Shown: in pieces, positions 52,456 to 64,000 of the stretch
How positions within the stretch are numbered: the first letter of the stretch is position 1
Layout: each line of letters begins with the position of its first letter
NCBI GenBank assembly: GCA_003342815.1
Contig: PTEX01000278.1
Coordinates: forward strand, 295,440 to 359,439
Source: Eudromia elegans
Lineage: Eukaryota; Chordata; Aves; Tinamiformes; Tinamidae
Length of the DNA stretch: 64,000 nt
Direction: 5' to 3'
Translations under genes and position numbers: made by a program
The notes under the pieces: model-generated
What the model saw: the letters and a program-made list of their open reading frames with translations, nothing else
Told to the model about the DNA's origin: nothing
Database searches by the model: none

Positions 52456-52577
52456 CTTACCCGTGAGGCTACTGAGTCAATGTCTCTTACTGGCCTACCT
52501 TCCACGGTGCCAAAACCAGTACAAGTGCCAGCGGCTGCTGTGAAATGCCCAAAGGATAAGATATGTGATCCATTTCA
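52456..52577 (+). CDS. Penultimate exon of a putative type I membrane protein
   Basis: The acceptor GGCCATACAG and the strong donor GTAAGTG (52,578) bound 122 bases, open from phase 0 (40 codons plus two bases). The translation begins LTREATESMSLTGLPSTVPK, continues with a Pro/Val/Ala stretch, and ends with two cysteines in CPKDKICDPF. The Thr/Ser/Pro-rich part resembles a membrane-proximal stalk. The split last codon (CA) is completed by A at 53,752 to give Gln. The frame stays open back to 52,258, so the acceptor is uncertain; AAAAAATCAG near 52,397 is an alternative. I do not recognise the family. If the intron is retained the frame ends at once (CAG TAA), and AATAAA lies at 52,674. Confidence 0.4.
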
Positions 52578-52807
52578 GTAAGTGCTTTTGCATTTCTCTG
52601 CATTTCTTTACCTATACACTCCTGTAAGTAGAAAAAGCACTAAGTGATATGCTAGGGCAAAAAATACAACAGCAATAAAATATTTTCAGTTACTAGCGTT
52701 ACCTTTTTTCCTAACAGTAGGAGAAGCGAAACAGCAGTGGAAGTTACAGCTGCAGATAATCGTTGTCCTCTGTGCAACTCCCATTAGATTAGGGAAAGAG
52801 TGTATTT

Positions 52808-52822
52808 AAAAAAAAAAAAAAA
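52808..52822. repeat. Poly(A) run of 15
   Basis: A simple homopolymer inside the predicted intron between the two membrane-protein exons. Confidence 0.9.
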
Positions 52823-53751
52823 GTGGGACCAAGAGCTAACACAATTCATGGTGTCCTGTATCGAATTTGAGATTGACTTCTTTGACTTTGATAGTGAGTG
52901 CAAATCCGGCAAAGTTACTGTAACTGGTTTAAACAAAGGGTGGGTGGTTTTTGCAATAGCAAGGAGCAAAGCTTCTGATTCTTTTTTCCTGTATTTATTT
53001 ATGGATCCCTTGAAATAAGAGGAGAGGAAGGGGGGGAAGGCACCATGAATCTTTTCTCAGCTTCACAGTGGATGCAGAATACTGTATAAATAGGGAAAAC
53101 TTTGCTATTTAGAGCCCAAGCATAATGGAGCTTTGGGGACAAGAGATCAAGAAACTGTAATGGAAATATATCCCTCTTGAACTGCTAGTAGCTTCACAGC
53201 TGCTAAATGACATCAGAAGAGGGAGGTCTTTTAGTTTCTGCTTTCCCTTATGGGCCAAAAGATTGGAAGAGAAAAATCTTCTGAATATGTGAAATTGGAA
53301 GATAAGAGTGAGACTTAGTAGCTTCAATACACAGATCTGCGGAATATAAAGCATAAATTAAATTGAACTTTAAAAAAGGAATTTACTGTTTTGCTGCTCA
53401 AGAATCATGTGATCTTAGCAATCAAGTAGCTAGTACTCCCCTCACTTTAAAATAATTTAGTTTTAACTTAGTTATCTATTACATATATTAACTAATTTTC
53501 TCACCCTAGTTAATAGCAATTTTTCATAGGATGATTGATTAGACGATTCATTTTAAAGATCATAACAAATGTTTTTCAAATCATCACGGAAGGCAGTGTA
53601 TCTCCTTTGCCAATTTTTGAAAGAACAGTGAAAATGGTTTCACAATATAAAACTAATCTCCAGAATTAAATGTGGCTTGAGTAACTTGAGGAGGTGTCAC
53701 TTTGTTCTGGCTACAGAGCTGCTCATGGTGAACTTGCTTCTCTCTCTTCAG

Positions 53752-53908
53752 AGTCTTCTTCCTAAAGAGCAAGAGTGAGGTAGAGACAAAGTCACCTCAC
53801 TCCTGGAATGTAATCTGGACATTGTCCTGTATGGTGGTGCTGGGACTGCTTCTAGTTGTCATCATTAAACTTAGTAGGATTAATTTTAATTTTCTCTTTA
53901 AATTTTGA
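53752..53908 (+). CDS. Terminal exon: transmembrane helix and short cytoplasmic tail
   Basis: After the acceptor TTGCTTCTCTCTCTTCAG, the frame set by the exon at 52,456-52,577 continues for 51 codons to TGA at 53,906-53,908. A hydrophilic stem (VFFLKSKSEVETKSPHSWN) precedes the 19-residue hydrophobic segment VIWTLSCMVVLGLLLVVII (53,810-53,866). KLSR follows, positive charge on the cytoplasmic side as in type I proteins, then a short Phe/Asn-rich tail. The tail may not be native, because a weak GT donor within CTTAGTAGG near 53,874 could splice onward. No protein family is recognised, and no poly(A) signal was found close downstream. Confidence 0.42.
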
Positions 53909-53966
53909 AGTACTACTGTTTCAAGTTATAGGTCCTGGAGTGAGTCTGCAGAATTAGAAGTGTTTG

Positions 53967-53993
53967 TTTTTTTTTGTTTTTTTTTTTTTTTTT
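53967..53993. repeat. T-rich run
   Basis: Twenty-seven bases, all T except for one G, lying just after the predicted terminal exon. Simple repeat. Confidence 0.85.
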
Positions 53994-54270
53994 AGTGCAA
54001 ATACTTTAAAAACTTAATATTATAGATTACATGGTCATGATAGCTCCTTAAGAAAGAGTCAAGTAACTCAGAGGGGCAAAAAACACTGGCCTTGCGTTGG
54101 TTGACTTGTATTAAGCAGCTAATACATGTAATAACGAGTTTTGTGCTACCAACATCCACCATATCCCTATAACAATAGCACAAAGTTAGTCTTAGCAATT
54201 AGTGAAGAACAGCTAGCAATTAGCACAGCAAGGAGCATGCGACTTGTCCTAGCAGAGTGCTGTAGCTCTT

Positions 54271-54375
54271 CTTTACCCTGACTATTCAGGAGCCTCCCAA
54301 CCTTGCAAGGAGTTGACAACCACTAGTGCATTTCTTCACCCTGAATGCTCAGGGGATTCTCAGCCCTGCAAGGAG
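54271..54375. repeat. Diverged 42-bp tandem duplication, 63-bp period
   Basis: Copies at 54,271-54,312 and 54,334-54,375 agree at 32 of 42 positions and share the ends CTT.ACCCTGA and TGCAAGGAG. The divergence shows an old duplication. Confidence 0.8.
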
Positions 54376-54640
54376 GGACCATAGCCCAGGGTCCTGGCTA
54401 AAGGGAAGGAGGGCAATTTGCAGATCAGCCAGAGGAGCTGGTCAGCGGTCACTCCCAGTCCCTGCTCAATTCATCAGTGCTGGACTCTATCCTTTATACC
54501 CTTACAGGTGCATTGGGTGACTATGGTGTTTGGTCATGCTTGAGAAGTGATTCATCCCAAACCTTCAGGCAAGTTCCATAACTTAATCAGATCTTTACAG
54601 TATCAGTGAGGGGAATTTTGGACCTCTGTCAAGTGTTTTC

Positions 54641-55275
54641 ACAGAATCACAGAATGCTTAAGGTTGGAAGGGACCTCTAGAGGTCATCTAGTCCAACCCC
54701 CCTGCACACGCAGGGTCTCCCAGAGCACATGGCACAGGGCGGCGTCCAAGCGGGTTTGGAAGATCTCCAGAGAAGGAGACTCCACCACCTCTCTGGGCAG
54801 CCTGTTCCAGGGCTCTGTCACCGTCACTGTCAAGAAATTTTTCCTTAAGTTCCTGTTGAACTTTTGATGCTTCAGTTTGTGGCCGTTTCCTCTAGTCCTA
54901 TCGCTGGCCACCACTGAGAAGAGGCTGGCCCCATCCTCCTTGCTCCCTCCCTTGAGGTACTTATACACATTGATCAGATCCCCTCTCAGCCTTCTCCAGG
55001 CTGAACAGGCCCAGCTCTCTCAGCCTTTGCTCGTAGGGCAGATGTTCCAGGCCCTTAATCATCTTTGTAGCCCTGCACTGCACTCTCTCGAGCAGCTCCA
55101 CATTCCTCCTGTGCTGGGGAGCCCAGAACTGCACACACTGCTCTAGGTGTGGCCTCACTAAGGCTTAGTAGAGGGGGACGATCACCCCCCTTGACCTGCT
55201 GGAGACATGCTTCTTAATGCACCCCAGGATCCCATTGGCCTTTTTGGCCTTCTTGGCCATGAGGGCACACTGCAC
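54641..55275 (-). mobile_element. CR1 LINE, 5'-truncated, RT C-terminus plus 3' UTR
   Basis: About 635 bp on the minus strand, ending at 54,641 with the complement of CATTCTGTGATTCTGT. Translation gives [65 protein letters not shown] and, after a frameshift near 54,990, YLKGGSKEDGASLFSV, SDRTRGNGHKLKHQKF and EPWNRLPREVVESPSLEIFQ. A six-base duplication gives AKKAKKANG in place of the usual AKKANG. Similarity to the 38.9-kb copy is high through the 3' end, so both belong to related subfamilies. The copy is inactive. Confidence 0.96.
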
Positions 55276-55500
55276 TGTTTTGCAAGTGTGTCTACTCTTT
55301 AGCGAGGTCAGTTTTGGTTTGCCAACTGTAGCGAAGTGAGACTGCCTGACCTCCCCAGGACTTCCCACTCCATCAGCTTTTTGCTGGGGATAGTACCCAA
55401 AGTTTCTCTGTGACTCTTCCAACATATTGGCAGAGTTGGTGCAGTTGGATGGTTTCTGTTGTTCACTCATTACGAGCCCATCAAACATTCCCCCTGAAAT

Positions 55501-58500
55501 GATTTCTGTTCAGGCATAGGCTGTAAAACTCATCCCTGTTATATTTGAATGAGAAATACTTGGCCAGTGATTATTTGTGTAGGGTGACTGCATGTCTTGC
55601 AATTATTACTTGTTTGTCATAACAATGGTGAATTTAAAAACTATATTAAGCTTTTAAATGTCCCCTTTAAATACTTCATGAAACTTTTAATAGCCCTTTG
55701 TGCATTATCTTCTCTGTAAGAAGCATTCATGACTTTCATTCTGGATTAAGCTTCTGTTAGTGGTTTTGAAAAGCCATGAAGAAAATGGAGGCCCCTGATG
55801 AAATCAGAATGGTGTCTTGTGTGTGTAAGTGCAAAATGAGGCTGCACTTCTGCCGGGCAGTCCTGTATTAGATGAAGTAACTGTGGTGGAGACTTGTGCT
55901 TTTGATAGAAGCTCGTATGAGGAGTAACAATATGCCTTGCTCTTCTCAGCATTGCTGGCTGGAACCTTAACACAGGCCTGTGAAAAAGCAATTTCTCTGT
56001 TTTGTGCCAAGTATGTTACCCAAGACCTGAGCTTGTTTAGCTGGTGAGCTCTCAGAAATAAAGGACTGAAGTAGCACTTCAGTGTTGCTCTTCTTTGCAG
56101 TGCTTTGTAGTGCTGTAATGTTTAGAGAGCTTTTAAGGCATTGTGTCTTAATGTTCTCTCTCTCTATGTATATATATAATTTAAAAAAAACATATATCTC
56201 TGTTTGCTCAAAGGTCTGTTTATATCTCCAAATAACTCTCCTATTTAGTTCAGCCTCATTCTTTAATGTGTTCTAGTAGATGGCATGCAAGTTGTCTCAG
56301 TACCGCTGTTAAATTAGTGTTAATTTTACATAAATCTTGCATTTACATACATCTTGTATATCTATTTTGCACTAATCCTTAAAAGTATCTTAGCAGAAGT
56401 CTACTTTTATTTTTTTAAAAACCTTTCCCCCCTGCTTTTTCCCCTTTCCAGTAAGGGCAAACGTGTTTAGTCCTCCTTACTGTTTGCCCCCTGCTCCAGA
56501 GACAGCTCTCTGAGTTTTATGGTGATTTTTTGCTTCTGATATTGAGGTATTTTCTATATATTGGCTCTTTTATATTGTTTTAAGGTACCATTTTACACTA
56601 TTAGCATGTCTCAAGAAATCCTGCTGAATGTAGTTATTTAACATGTAATCAAATTAGGCATATATATCCGTGAACACACCGATTCTAACACCTTTTACCT
56701 TCGCCGTTGGAGACCTTTTTAAAAATGCCTTTCATAATAGCAAACATGTGCTTAGGCACAACTGGTGATTCAAACCTACTTTTACAGGCTGATGTCGGAG
56801 TAGGGAGCAGATTTGCTATAAATCTCCTTGGTTATTTGACTTGGTTTAGAGTGTTTTGCTTTGTAAATTATTCTCTAGTAACATCACTTGAGAGTTTAAT
56901 ATCATTAATATTAATTTGTGTTATTCAACTAAATGAGGCTATACCTTAATGCGTGCTGTTCATTCTAAATAGTGGCTAAAGGAACTCCCTCCCTATTAAC
57001 CAGCTTCCCTTTACAATTTTTTAAAAGGCAAAACAAGGGCAAACATCCACTTGTGTCCTTGTTTCAGAAGAGCTATGTGGTATGTCGTATAGAGCCCTCA
57101 CAAAAAGCAATGAACAGGCAAGGGAGCTAGAGCATCTCTTCAGAGTCCTGTGTGTGAAGTCCCAGTTTTAGTTCTAGGAGGAGTGGAACCCACAGAAACT
57201 TATTTTTGAGAGTGGGAAAAATAATTTTGTCCATGCTACCCTGGCAGTGTTTTGTACTCCAGTGTTTTCCAAACCCTAAGAAAAGGGAGAAGTGACCATG
57301 ATTTCCTCTATCACAACCAGACTTGTAGGGAGAGGAAGGGTTCAGTCGGGTATTGGGAAAGATTGAGGTTTTTGGTAATTACTGAAATTGTGTCTCTCCA
57401 GTAAATGGAAACCTTAATAGCAATTGAGACTGAAACTTAATTTCTGATCTATCAAAATGAGTCTTTTTTCTTTATGACAGTTTTATACTGCTATTTTATA
57501 AGATGATAGCATCTTACTTTTAGCTCATTTTGTTTCTGCATTCCTGGCAAAGGAAAACATTAATAATTTTTTTAAACATATTTAATTTATTTATTGCAGA
57601 TTTCACCAAGAAAACTATTTTTCCGGATCTTTAATGGCCCTCGACAGGGGGTGATGGTTCTGTGCATTTTTTTGCACTGTTATAGGCATTTCAAAGTAGT
57701 GTTTTCTCCTGTGAATTTCTTCATTATGCTTCTTAGTTTCTTTACAGTATTTTAGGGCAGAGCACACTAGCTGTCAGTCTTTTTTCCTTACCTAGGTATG
57801 GTGTTTTCTCCTCATCTGATTATATAGGACTCTTAATGTCATTTTGGCTCAGGTCTAAGCCAATTTTTAACTTGAGTCACAACGTATCTTTCCAAACAAA
57901 ATACCTCATCTTAAGCTCTTGTGAGAGAGCACACTTCAAACTTTCTGGAAGCTTCAAGATTTATGTCCATTGAGTTATTCTTTTTTTCCACCCCATTCCT
58001 TTAATTTTATCAAGGAAAATAATCGCTTTTTGGCAGGGTGCATTTCTCATAAATATTAATACCATCTGCTGTTCTGATTTAACTGTTTCCCTTTTCTTGT
58101 TTGTACTGATCATCTTTAACCTTCAACTCTACTCAGTCCGCTTTGTGCTAATAAATAATAGATTTCTAAAGATAGCATAAAATTTATTCGTGATTTTAGG
58201 AGTATGCTAAACAAAGTCTAAATGCACAGCTATCAATTTGACTCTAAAGAAGAACTTGTGTGAGAGAGACCATCTTTAACATAAGATATCAGGAGATGAT
58301 TCCTGCTGGAGGAGGAATGAATTATAATGATGATCTTGATAGTCAAGGCCAGGAATGTAAATGTGCTTTGTACTTGCTGGTATTTTTATGTGACAGCAAG
58401 GTCGTTTCTGACTTGCTTGGAATGCTTTACTAATACTTTGTGTGTTTATGTATGTGCAACGTGCATGAGCTCTTCCTGCCTGACTGTAGAGGGCAAGTAA

Positions 58501-61500
58501 TAACCAGGGTGGGCATAGGAAGAGAGAGGGTTTATTTTGTGGAGTCAAATGGGTTTTCCATACTAAAATTCCTATTTTAAACTGTCATAATGGCCTCTTC
58601 TTATTCCACTTCTTTTCTTCTCTAAAGAAGAAAACTTTCTTTTCCGCCTTGCAGTTTGAGGTTAATCAAGTCTGACATTGTGGAGTTATATCATGCCTTC
58701 TGCTATCAATTCCCACATTCTTGGAGTTTCTGTATAGCTCCCTACAGAAGCTGCAGACTAATCTGTTCACTAGTTCTTGCTCTGACCTTGTGGTGTTGCG
58801 TCGAGCTGATACTCTGTGTTCATCCAAAGGGATTGTCAGCTCCCGAGATCAACATACTGTATCGAATCTCAGACTCGTAAATCTGTGTGTAAGGATAGAA
58901 AAGTCCTGAGCTTTGTGCCCTCTGGCTGTTTGAACAGTGTGTATTTCACTTCATTCTGGCATGTGAAACTCCATGTACTTAGGACACCAGGATGTTGGGG
59001 AGGTCTGCATGCAATTCCCTCCAGACACATCATGCACTCGGTGTATGCTCTCAAGTACCAGTGCACAGAAATGTTATTTTTGATCTTGAAGGCAGCTAGG
59101 GAACTGTTTTGGTCACTCACTCTTCTATCTCCACCTTGATTTCGTGACACTAGAATTGTAGCTGGAACTAAGTGAAACTTGTGGAAAGGCTGACAACTCT
59201 TGAGCAGCTTCTAGCTCACTTGAGATCTTGGATTGGTTTGGATTCATGCATGACACATTGCATTTGGCAAGGCTGATTGCTCTTGTAAAGAACATTGGTA
59301 GATCAGATACGGTTTGGAACTGGTAGTTCACCTGGAATACAATAAAAACTTATAGGGAACAAGATGGATGTACTCATTCTTGTGTGAGGGTTGTTTTTTT
59401 AATAAGAAGAATGAGTGGCAAAGTATAGCACTGCTCTTTCAGCTTTAAAAAAAACAATATTCCAAAAAGAACTCGCCTTAACACTGTAGCCACTGTAGCT
59501 GAAGCTTATGTTAAATGGTAGATACCAGAAGAAGACCTAGTCTTTTTTGAACTAGGTAGTGAAATATCTTATTATTTGTGGAATGAGTTAGAGCGGTCTT
59601 GCTGGAGTGCTGTGTTTGAGTGCTACAGCTCTTAAAAATAATACATATTAGTCATTCCTTTAATTTTTTTGGTGCAGTTTATCTCCTGAGGCTCAGCCTG
59701 GGCTCAGGTAAAACCCACTTCTGGGACATAAAGGCTGACCTATATTGTTGAACATACATGGTGCGATGTGTAAGATGGGAGGGTGGTGATGACTTCTAGC
59801 TTGTGCTGGTGACTGGTTACAGAATTCTGCCCTATGGCTAGTATTATTCCTAGACTCTTAGGGGGCAGGTTTCTCATGGAGAGTGTGTAGCTCTGTTGGT
59901 TTGGGCACTCATTGAAGTACGTGAACAATCTTAGACCATGACTTTAATGATTTGTTTTACCGGTATTCGGTGTAAAGGCCATAAGAACCGAGGAAATATG
60001 TCATTAAACTACTTGATATATGTGAACTCTTCCACAGATTTGCCCTGTAAAAATAAACAAACTCTTTCATATACTGCATGTAATGATGAAATGTAACATC
60101 CATTACACAGAAAGGAGTAGTGATGATAAGGCTTCTGTCACTTCTCCTGAGAACAGATTTTGTGGGCCCTATATTTGTATGATAAGATGATCTAAAAATG
60201 TATTATCTGTGTGAAAAATTTTAAATGAAAAAGATGTTTATTATCCTCTCCTACGTTGGGTCTGCTAATGAAAATTACCTCTAGCCTATAGAATCAGTAG
60301 GAGAGGACACTTTTATTGAAAAACCAGGGACAATTATAACCAAGGTTAGGAAGTCCAACCATCAAACTTTAAGGGGAAGGAGGTCTTTGGGGAAAGGCTA
60401 ATAGAAACATCAATTGAATGATCTTGTAGCAATTTCTCAAAAGAATGAGAACTATAGTTCTTTTTTAAAAAACTTTTTAATGAATTCTGTTTTGGAAAAC
60501 AAGATTTCAAGGCTGTTATAGGCATTGAATAACTCTATTTAAGTCTGCTTAGTTTAATGCATTTAGTATCTAGAGTTTTGTTTTGTTAATTTGGGTGATG
60601 CTGTCTGTATTATCTTTCTACAAGGAATTGTAGTTAAGAGTTAGTTTTCCCTATGAACTAACCATGTGTGTGTTTTTGTAGTTTTTGGCATGTGTGTGCG
60701 AGAGGTTGCTTAATTGTCTAAATAAAATCGAGTTCAGCGGCTAAGAGTCATAGGAGTGTAATCCCCAAAACTTTACTGCTGTTCTCCAAAGGCAATCAAA
60801 ACTAGAAGTCTAAAAGCCACTTCATCGAAGTTATAAGACTTCAGAGTTCACATTTTGGGTTGTTTTTAATTGATAATACAACAGTGGATAATCCATAAAA
60901 GTGACAATATATAATGTGAGGGCTCTGAAAGAGGTCCTACTGTGCAAAGAATTTTCAGCATATGGTAGTAGTTTGTCCTTGTTCTAGACAACTTACGATC
61001 AGTGTTATTGAGACCTAGAGCTTAAACACATATTGTGAGTTAGGATTCAACTCAAGATTTGACCTATTGTCTCCTACAAATGTAAAGTTTTGGAGTCAAT
61101 AGTTGAAAAGCTTCCTAGCTAGTTTTGTAAATTCTTCTGGGAGAACAAAGAGTTTTAAATTGACAGTGATAGTAAACTTTCCCTACAGCAGGGAAAATTA
61201 AGCTAAAGAGAGGGCACACTGCTCTTGGTATGGTATGAAAACTTTTAATGATTGATTCTATGCACTCCCCACCGGCCCTTAAAGCACACATTAGCTGTCA
61301 CAGTGGCACCCAGCAGTTGTTTGTTTGGAGCAGGCAACTGTAGGTAGCACTCGAGTTTGTCAAGATCATAAAAAGAACAAGAACTGAGAAATCTGAAAAT
61401 GCACATCTAACTGAAACCAGGTCCTCTTCAATCCTTCTCAGTTTTTGAATAGGAAAGGATTACAGAATGAAGCAGGTTAGTGGGAGCAGAGAAAAATCCT

Positions 61501-64000
61501 TCCCCAGCACTGAGTAAAGGGAGAGAAAGGGAAAAAAAATTGAATGACTCTAATTTCATAGGGATAAATGGTAATGAATTTGCTTATCTATATAACACGC
61601 ACACCTCATGTCAACTTGTAATACCTCTCAAAATGAGTGCAAGCTGACTAGAAAGGACCTGAATTCCTGAGAAAAGCCAAGGCATCATGCCAGAATATGT
61701 GGCATGAGGATTTTGCTTATTGCCAGTGACAAAGGCACTTGAGAGACTTGCTGGAGGCTGTAATCCAGAAGGGTAAACAAAGCACTTGCTCAGTATTAAT
61801 TAGAAGGCGTCAGAATACAAGGAGTGCGAGACACTTGGAAAACAAGCTGTAATTGGATTAACTGCTCAACAGTTTTTGGATTTTGATGCCAGTAGGAGTG
61901 TTGCAAGATAAAATGTGATCAGAAACATATCTTAATATGTAGTAAAAATGGACAAAGAAGGATTAAGTAGCTTGTATAGCATCTTGGTTGACCAATAGGC
62001 AATGTGCTTAGCTGTAGCCAACATGGACGTGTTTGGGGCTGAAGGATGGTGGTCCTTGTCAAGGAATGTTTTCAAAGCAATAAAAGCCCCAGTCAAAAGC
62101 ACTCCCTGTGATGGCTGCCAAAATAACAGTACCCTACTCTTTGTAGTGGAAAATTGAAAAAATATTGATTTGGATGTGGACTTCAGAAAGCCCATCTAGG
62201 CATTCTTTTGATCTGAGATTCTCATTCATCCACCTCGACAGATGGGACCAATAGATTAGGACCAGAGATTTCCTTGCTGGAATACAAGGTAAACATCTCT
62301 CCCTCTGCAAAGAGCCCATCCCAGTGCGAGGTGCACTCTAGCACTAGGAGTCAGAGTACAGGCGCCTCTGCAGGGGAGAGCCTTGAGGCAGCAGCAGAGA
62401 ATGAATAGAGCCTGCAGCTCCAGAGAGAACCAGAGTGCCCTCAGTGCCGTGTCTGCACCTGAGATCACACCCTGCCCTGGGTGAGCTGATGCTGAAGGAA
62501 GAGATGGTTTACCCTAACCCTATACCTGGAAAGAGTGTTTTCTGTGTGGCAGACATGAATGTTGTTTTTTCAGAAATGATAGTGGTGCCTTTATCTAAAT
62601 AAAATCACACAGGAAGCCTCTTATCTCTGCTGTAGAAGGATTGTTAGATGGTGATTCCAATTCTGACAGGTTTTAGTCATGCATGCCAAAATGTCTTGTC
62701 CTAAGGTTCTTCCCAACTCACATATTTGCAACAATAAAACACTTTATGAACCTAGTCTCTTTGCAGTCTCTCAGCAATGCTGATTTAAATGCACAATACA
62801 TCTAGCATTTACATCATTTAAGTGTGACTTGAATATTAATTAAAGCAAATAAGATTTGTCTTTTTCAAATCAACCTAAAACATGAGGAACCTGTTTTTTG
62901 TGTGTGATAACTGAGGTGGTCCTGAGGGGTTATATGTCGCCACAAGCCAACTTGGGCAGGCATTGATGGCAACCCGTCTTCTTTACATGGGTTAGAGTTT
63001 CTGTTATGGAAATTTGCAAGTTCCTTATGTTGTCTTCTGGGTATCAAAAACTCTGCAAGTGTTTTAAATTCACTAGAATGAAAAGCGGGTAGATTTGCAA
63101 AATCAAATAGTTTCACAAGAAGGTCCCAAATATAGTAATTGGGAGATAGTGTGTGAAGGGCTGGATGTTGCTGCCCCTCTGGCAGCTCAAATAAGGCTCA
63201 AATTCAAATGGTACACTGCATATGTTTTTAATATACTCTGGTTAATAAAAGGCTCATTAGCATCTAAAACATGACTTCCATGCAGGCTTTGATTAGCAAG
63301 TGACAGAGAAGCTCATCTTAAACAGGCCAAGCATGTTGTCCTACATGGTGTCCCCCCCGTAATCTCTATCATGCGAGTGTCCTCCCTCGAGGGCAGATTG
63401 GCTGCCTTGATTCACCAGAACCCAACAAGTAGTGTCTCTGACGTATCTCACTTGTACTTCAAGAGGGCTAGACCTGAAAGAAGGCACCTAATACTGTTTT
63501 ATTTTTCTCTTGCGAACCTTGCTGCCCTTTAGTTAGTTCCCATTTGTCTATGCTAACACTGTCACCTCTGTCTAAGCTCAATTAAAGAGCTGCCTGTCAC
63601 CAAAAATGTCTTTTTGCAGGTAGGAATGTTAAGCTCCTAATCAAATCCCTTTAGCTGTCCCTTTGATGAACCCCCCTAGTTCATTTCATGCCCTTTCTCT
63701 GGTTAGTTTAGATGGCCTGTTTTTGCCTGTCCTTTGGGTCCCTACCCCTTGCTTTGAGTCTATATGTCCAATAAGACCTTCCCTGAATGTGTTAAATGCG
63801 TTTAGAAGTTTTTCAAGAGCAGCAGTGGAACTGGACTCACTATTCCCACAGCTCTCATTAAAACACAAATGATAATATTTGCCTGCCCAGTGTTGACATG
63901 CTGCTGTTTTAGAACCTACTGACTTGATAGCTCTGCTATTCACCTTGTCTTACTGGAGTCTAAATTCAGATATTTTCCAGTGTGACTCAAATATTCCTTC
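55501..64000. other. Non-coding stretch, nothing recognised
   Basis: Eight and a half kilobases of A+T-rich, apparently single-copy DNA. A G+C-richer patch at about 62,240-62,480 carries short overlapping frames on both strands and no domain. No CR1, microsatellite of note, RNA gene or CpG island was seen. The 3' end of the putative membrane-protein gene could lie at its left edge, but I found no convincing poly(A) signal there. Confidence 0.5.

Larger units (their letters stand above)
54196..55500 (-). mobile_element. Possible LTR-derived block split by CR1 (tentative)
   Basis: The two pieces that flank the CR1 copy (about 54,196-54,640 and 55,277-55,500) may once have been contiguous. Read on the minus strand, the block begins TGTTTGATGG after a GGGGGAA purine stretch and later has GGGTATAAAGGATAG, a TATA-like box. 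It contains a 42-bp tandem duplication with 63-bp period. These traits suit a solitary old avian LTR, perhaps ERVL-like. I see no poly(A) signal, no clear right end, no target duplication and no internal retroviral genes. It may also be plain host DNA. If an LTR, it is broken and predates the CR1 insertion. Confidence 0.22.

Noticed and set aside
1-64000. tRNA, rRNA, CRISPR array, bacterial operon or virus-derived gene
   Set aside because: I looked for cloverleaf arms, regular spaced repeats, rRNA-like conserved blocks and viral protein motifs, and found none.

Overview
The window looks like nuclear DNA of a bird: A+T-rich, gene-poor and intron-like or intergenic. The clearest evidence is at least five CR1 LINE fragments. 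Two of them still translate into the C-terminal part of the CR1 reverse transcriptase, and several end in the octamer-like ATTCTGTG tail seen in bird CR1. I saw no SINE families, no bacterial-style operons, no rRNA, no tRNA and no CRISPR. The rest is mostly simple repeats, homopolymers and unannotated single-copy DNA. A 70-base run of N inside a TCTCC repeat marks an assembly gap.

Layout. 1-7 kb: plain A+T-rich DNA with poly(A)/poly(T) runs, a CA repeat and two small tandem duplications. 7.1-11.6 kb: two short CR1 tails on the plus strand. 11.6-29 kb: a long stretch with little except a CpG/CRE-like patch near 13.7 kb and a long TTTTA repeat at 20.9 kb. 31.3-31.9 kb: a clear CpG island, the best promoter candidate, with no recognisable protein next to it. 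35.7-36.05 kb: a small CpG-bearing patch with exon-like segments on both strands. 38.9-39.8 kb: the largest CR1 copy (minus). 40.36-40.72 kb: a second CpG-rich island. 43.5 kb: the TCTCC repeat with the gap. 45.6-45.8 kb: another CR1 tail. 49.7 kb: a GT repeat. 52.5-53.9 kb: the best protein-coding candidate, two phase-compatible plus-strand exons ending in a transmembrane helix and short tail. 54.2-55.5 kb: a CR1 copy inserted in a block that may be an old LTR. 55.5-64 kb: nothing I can name.

Gene content. No exon could be assigned to a known gene family. The two-exon C-terminus at 52,456-53,908 would encode the end of a single-pass type I membrane protein; its upstream exons were not found with confidence. 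Other exon-like segments (31.1, 35.7, 35.9, 42.0, 44.1 kb) are open in frame and flanked by acceptable splice signals. Such segments also arise by chance in 64 kb read on two strands, so they carry low confidence. With two orphan CpG islands, the simplest view is a bird gene desert or very long introns, with one or more lncRNA or poorly conserved protein-coding genes starting near 31 and 40 kb and one ending near 54 kb. That connection is inference.
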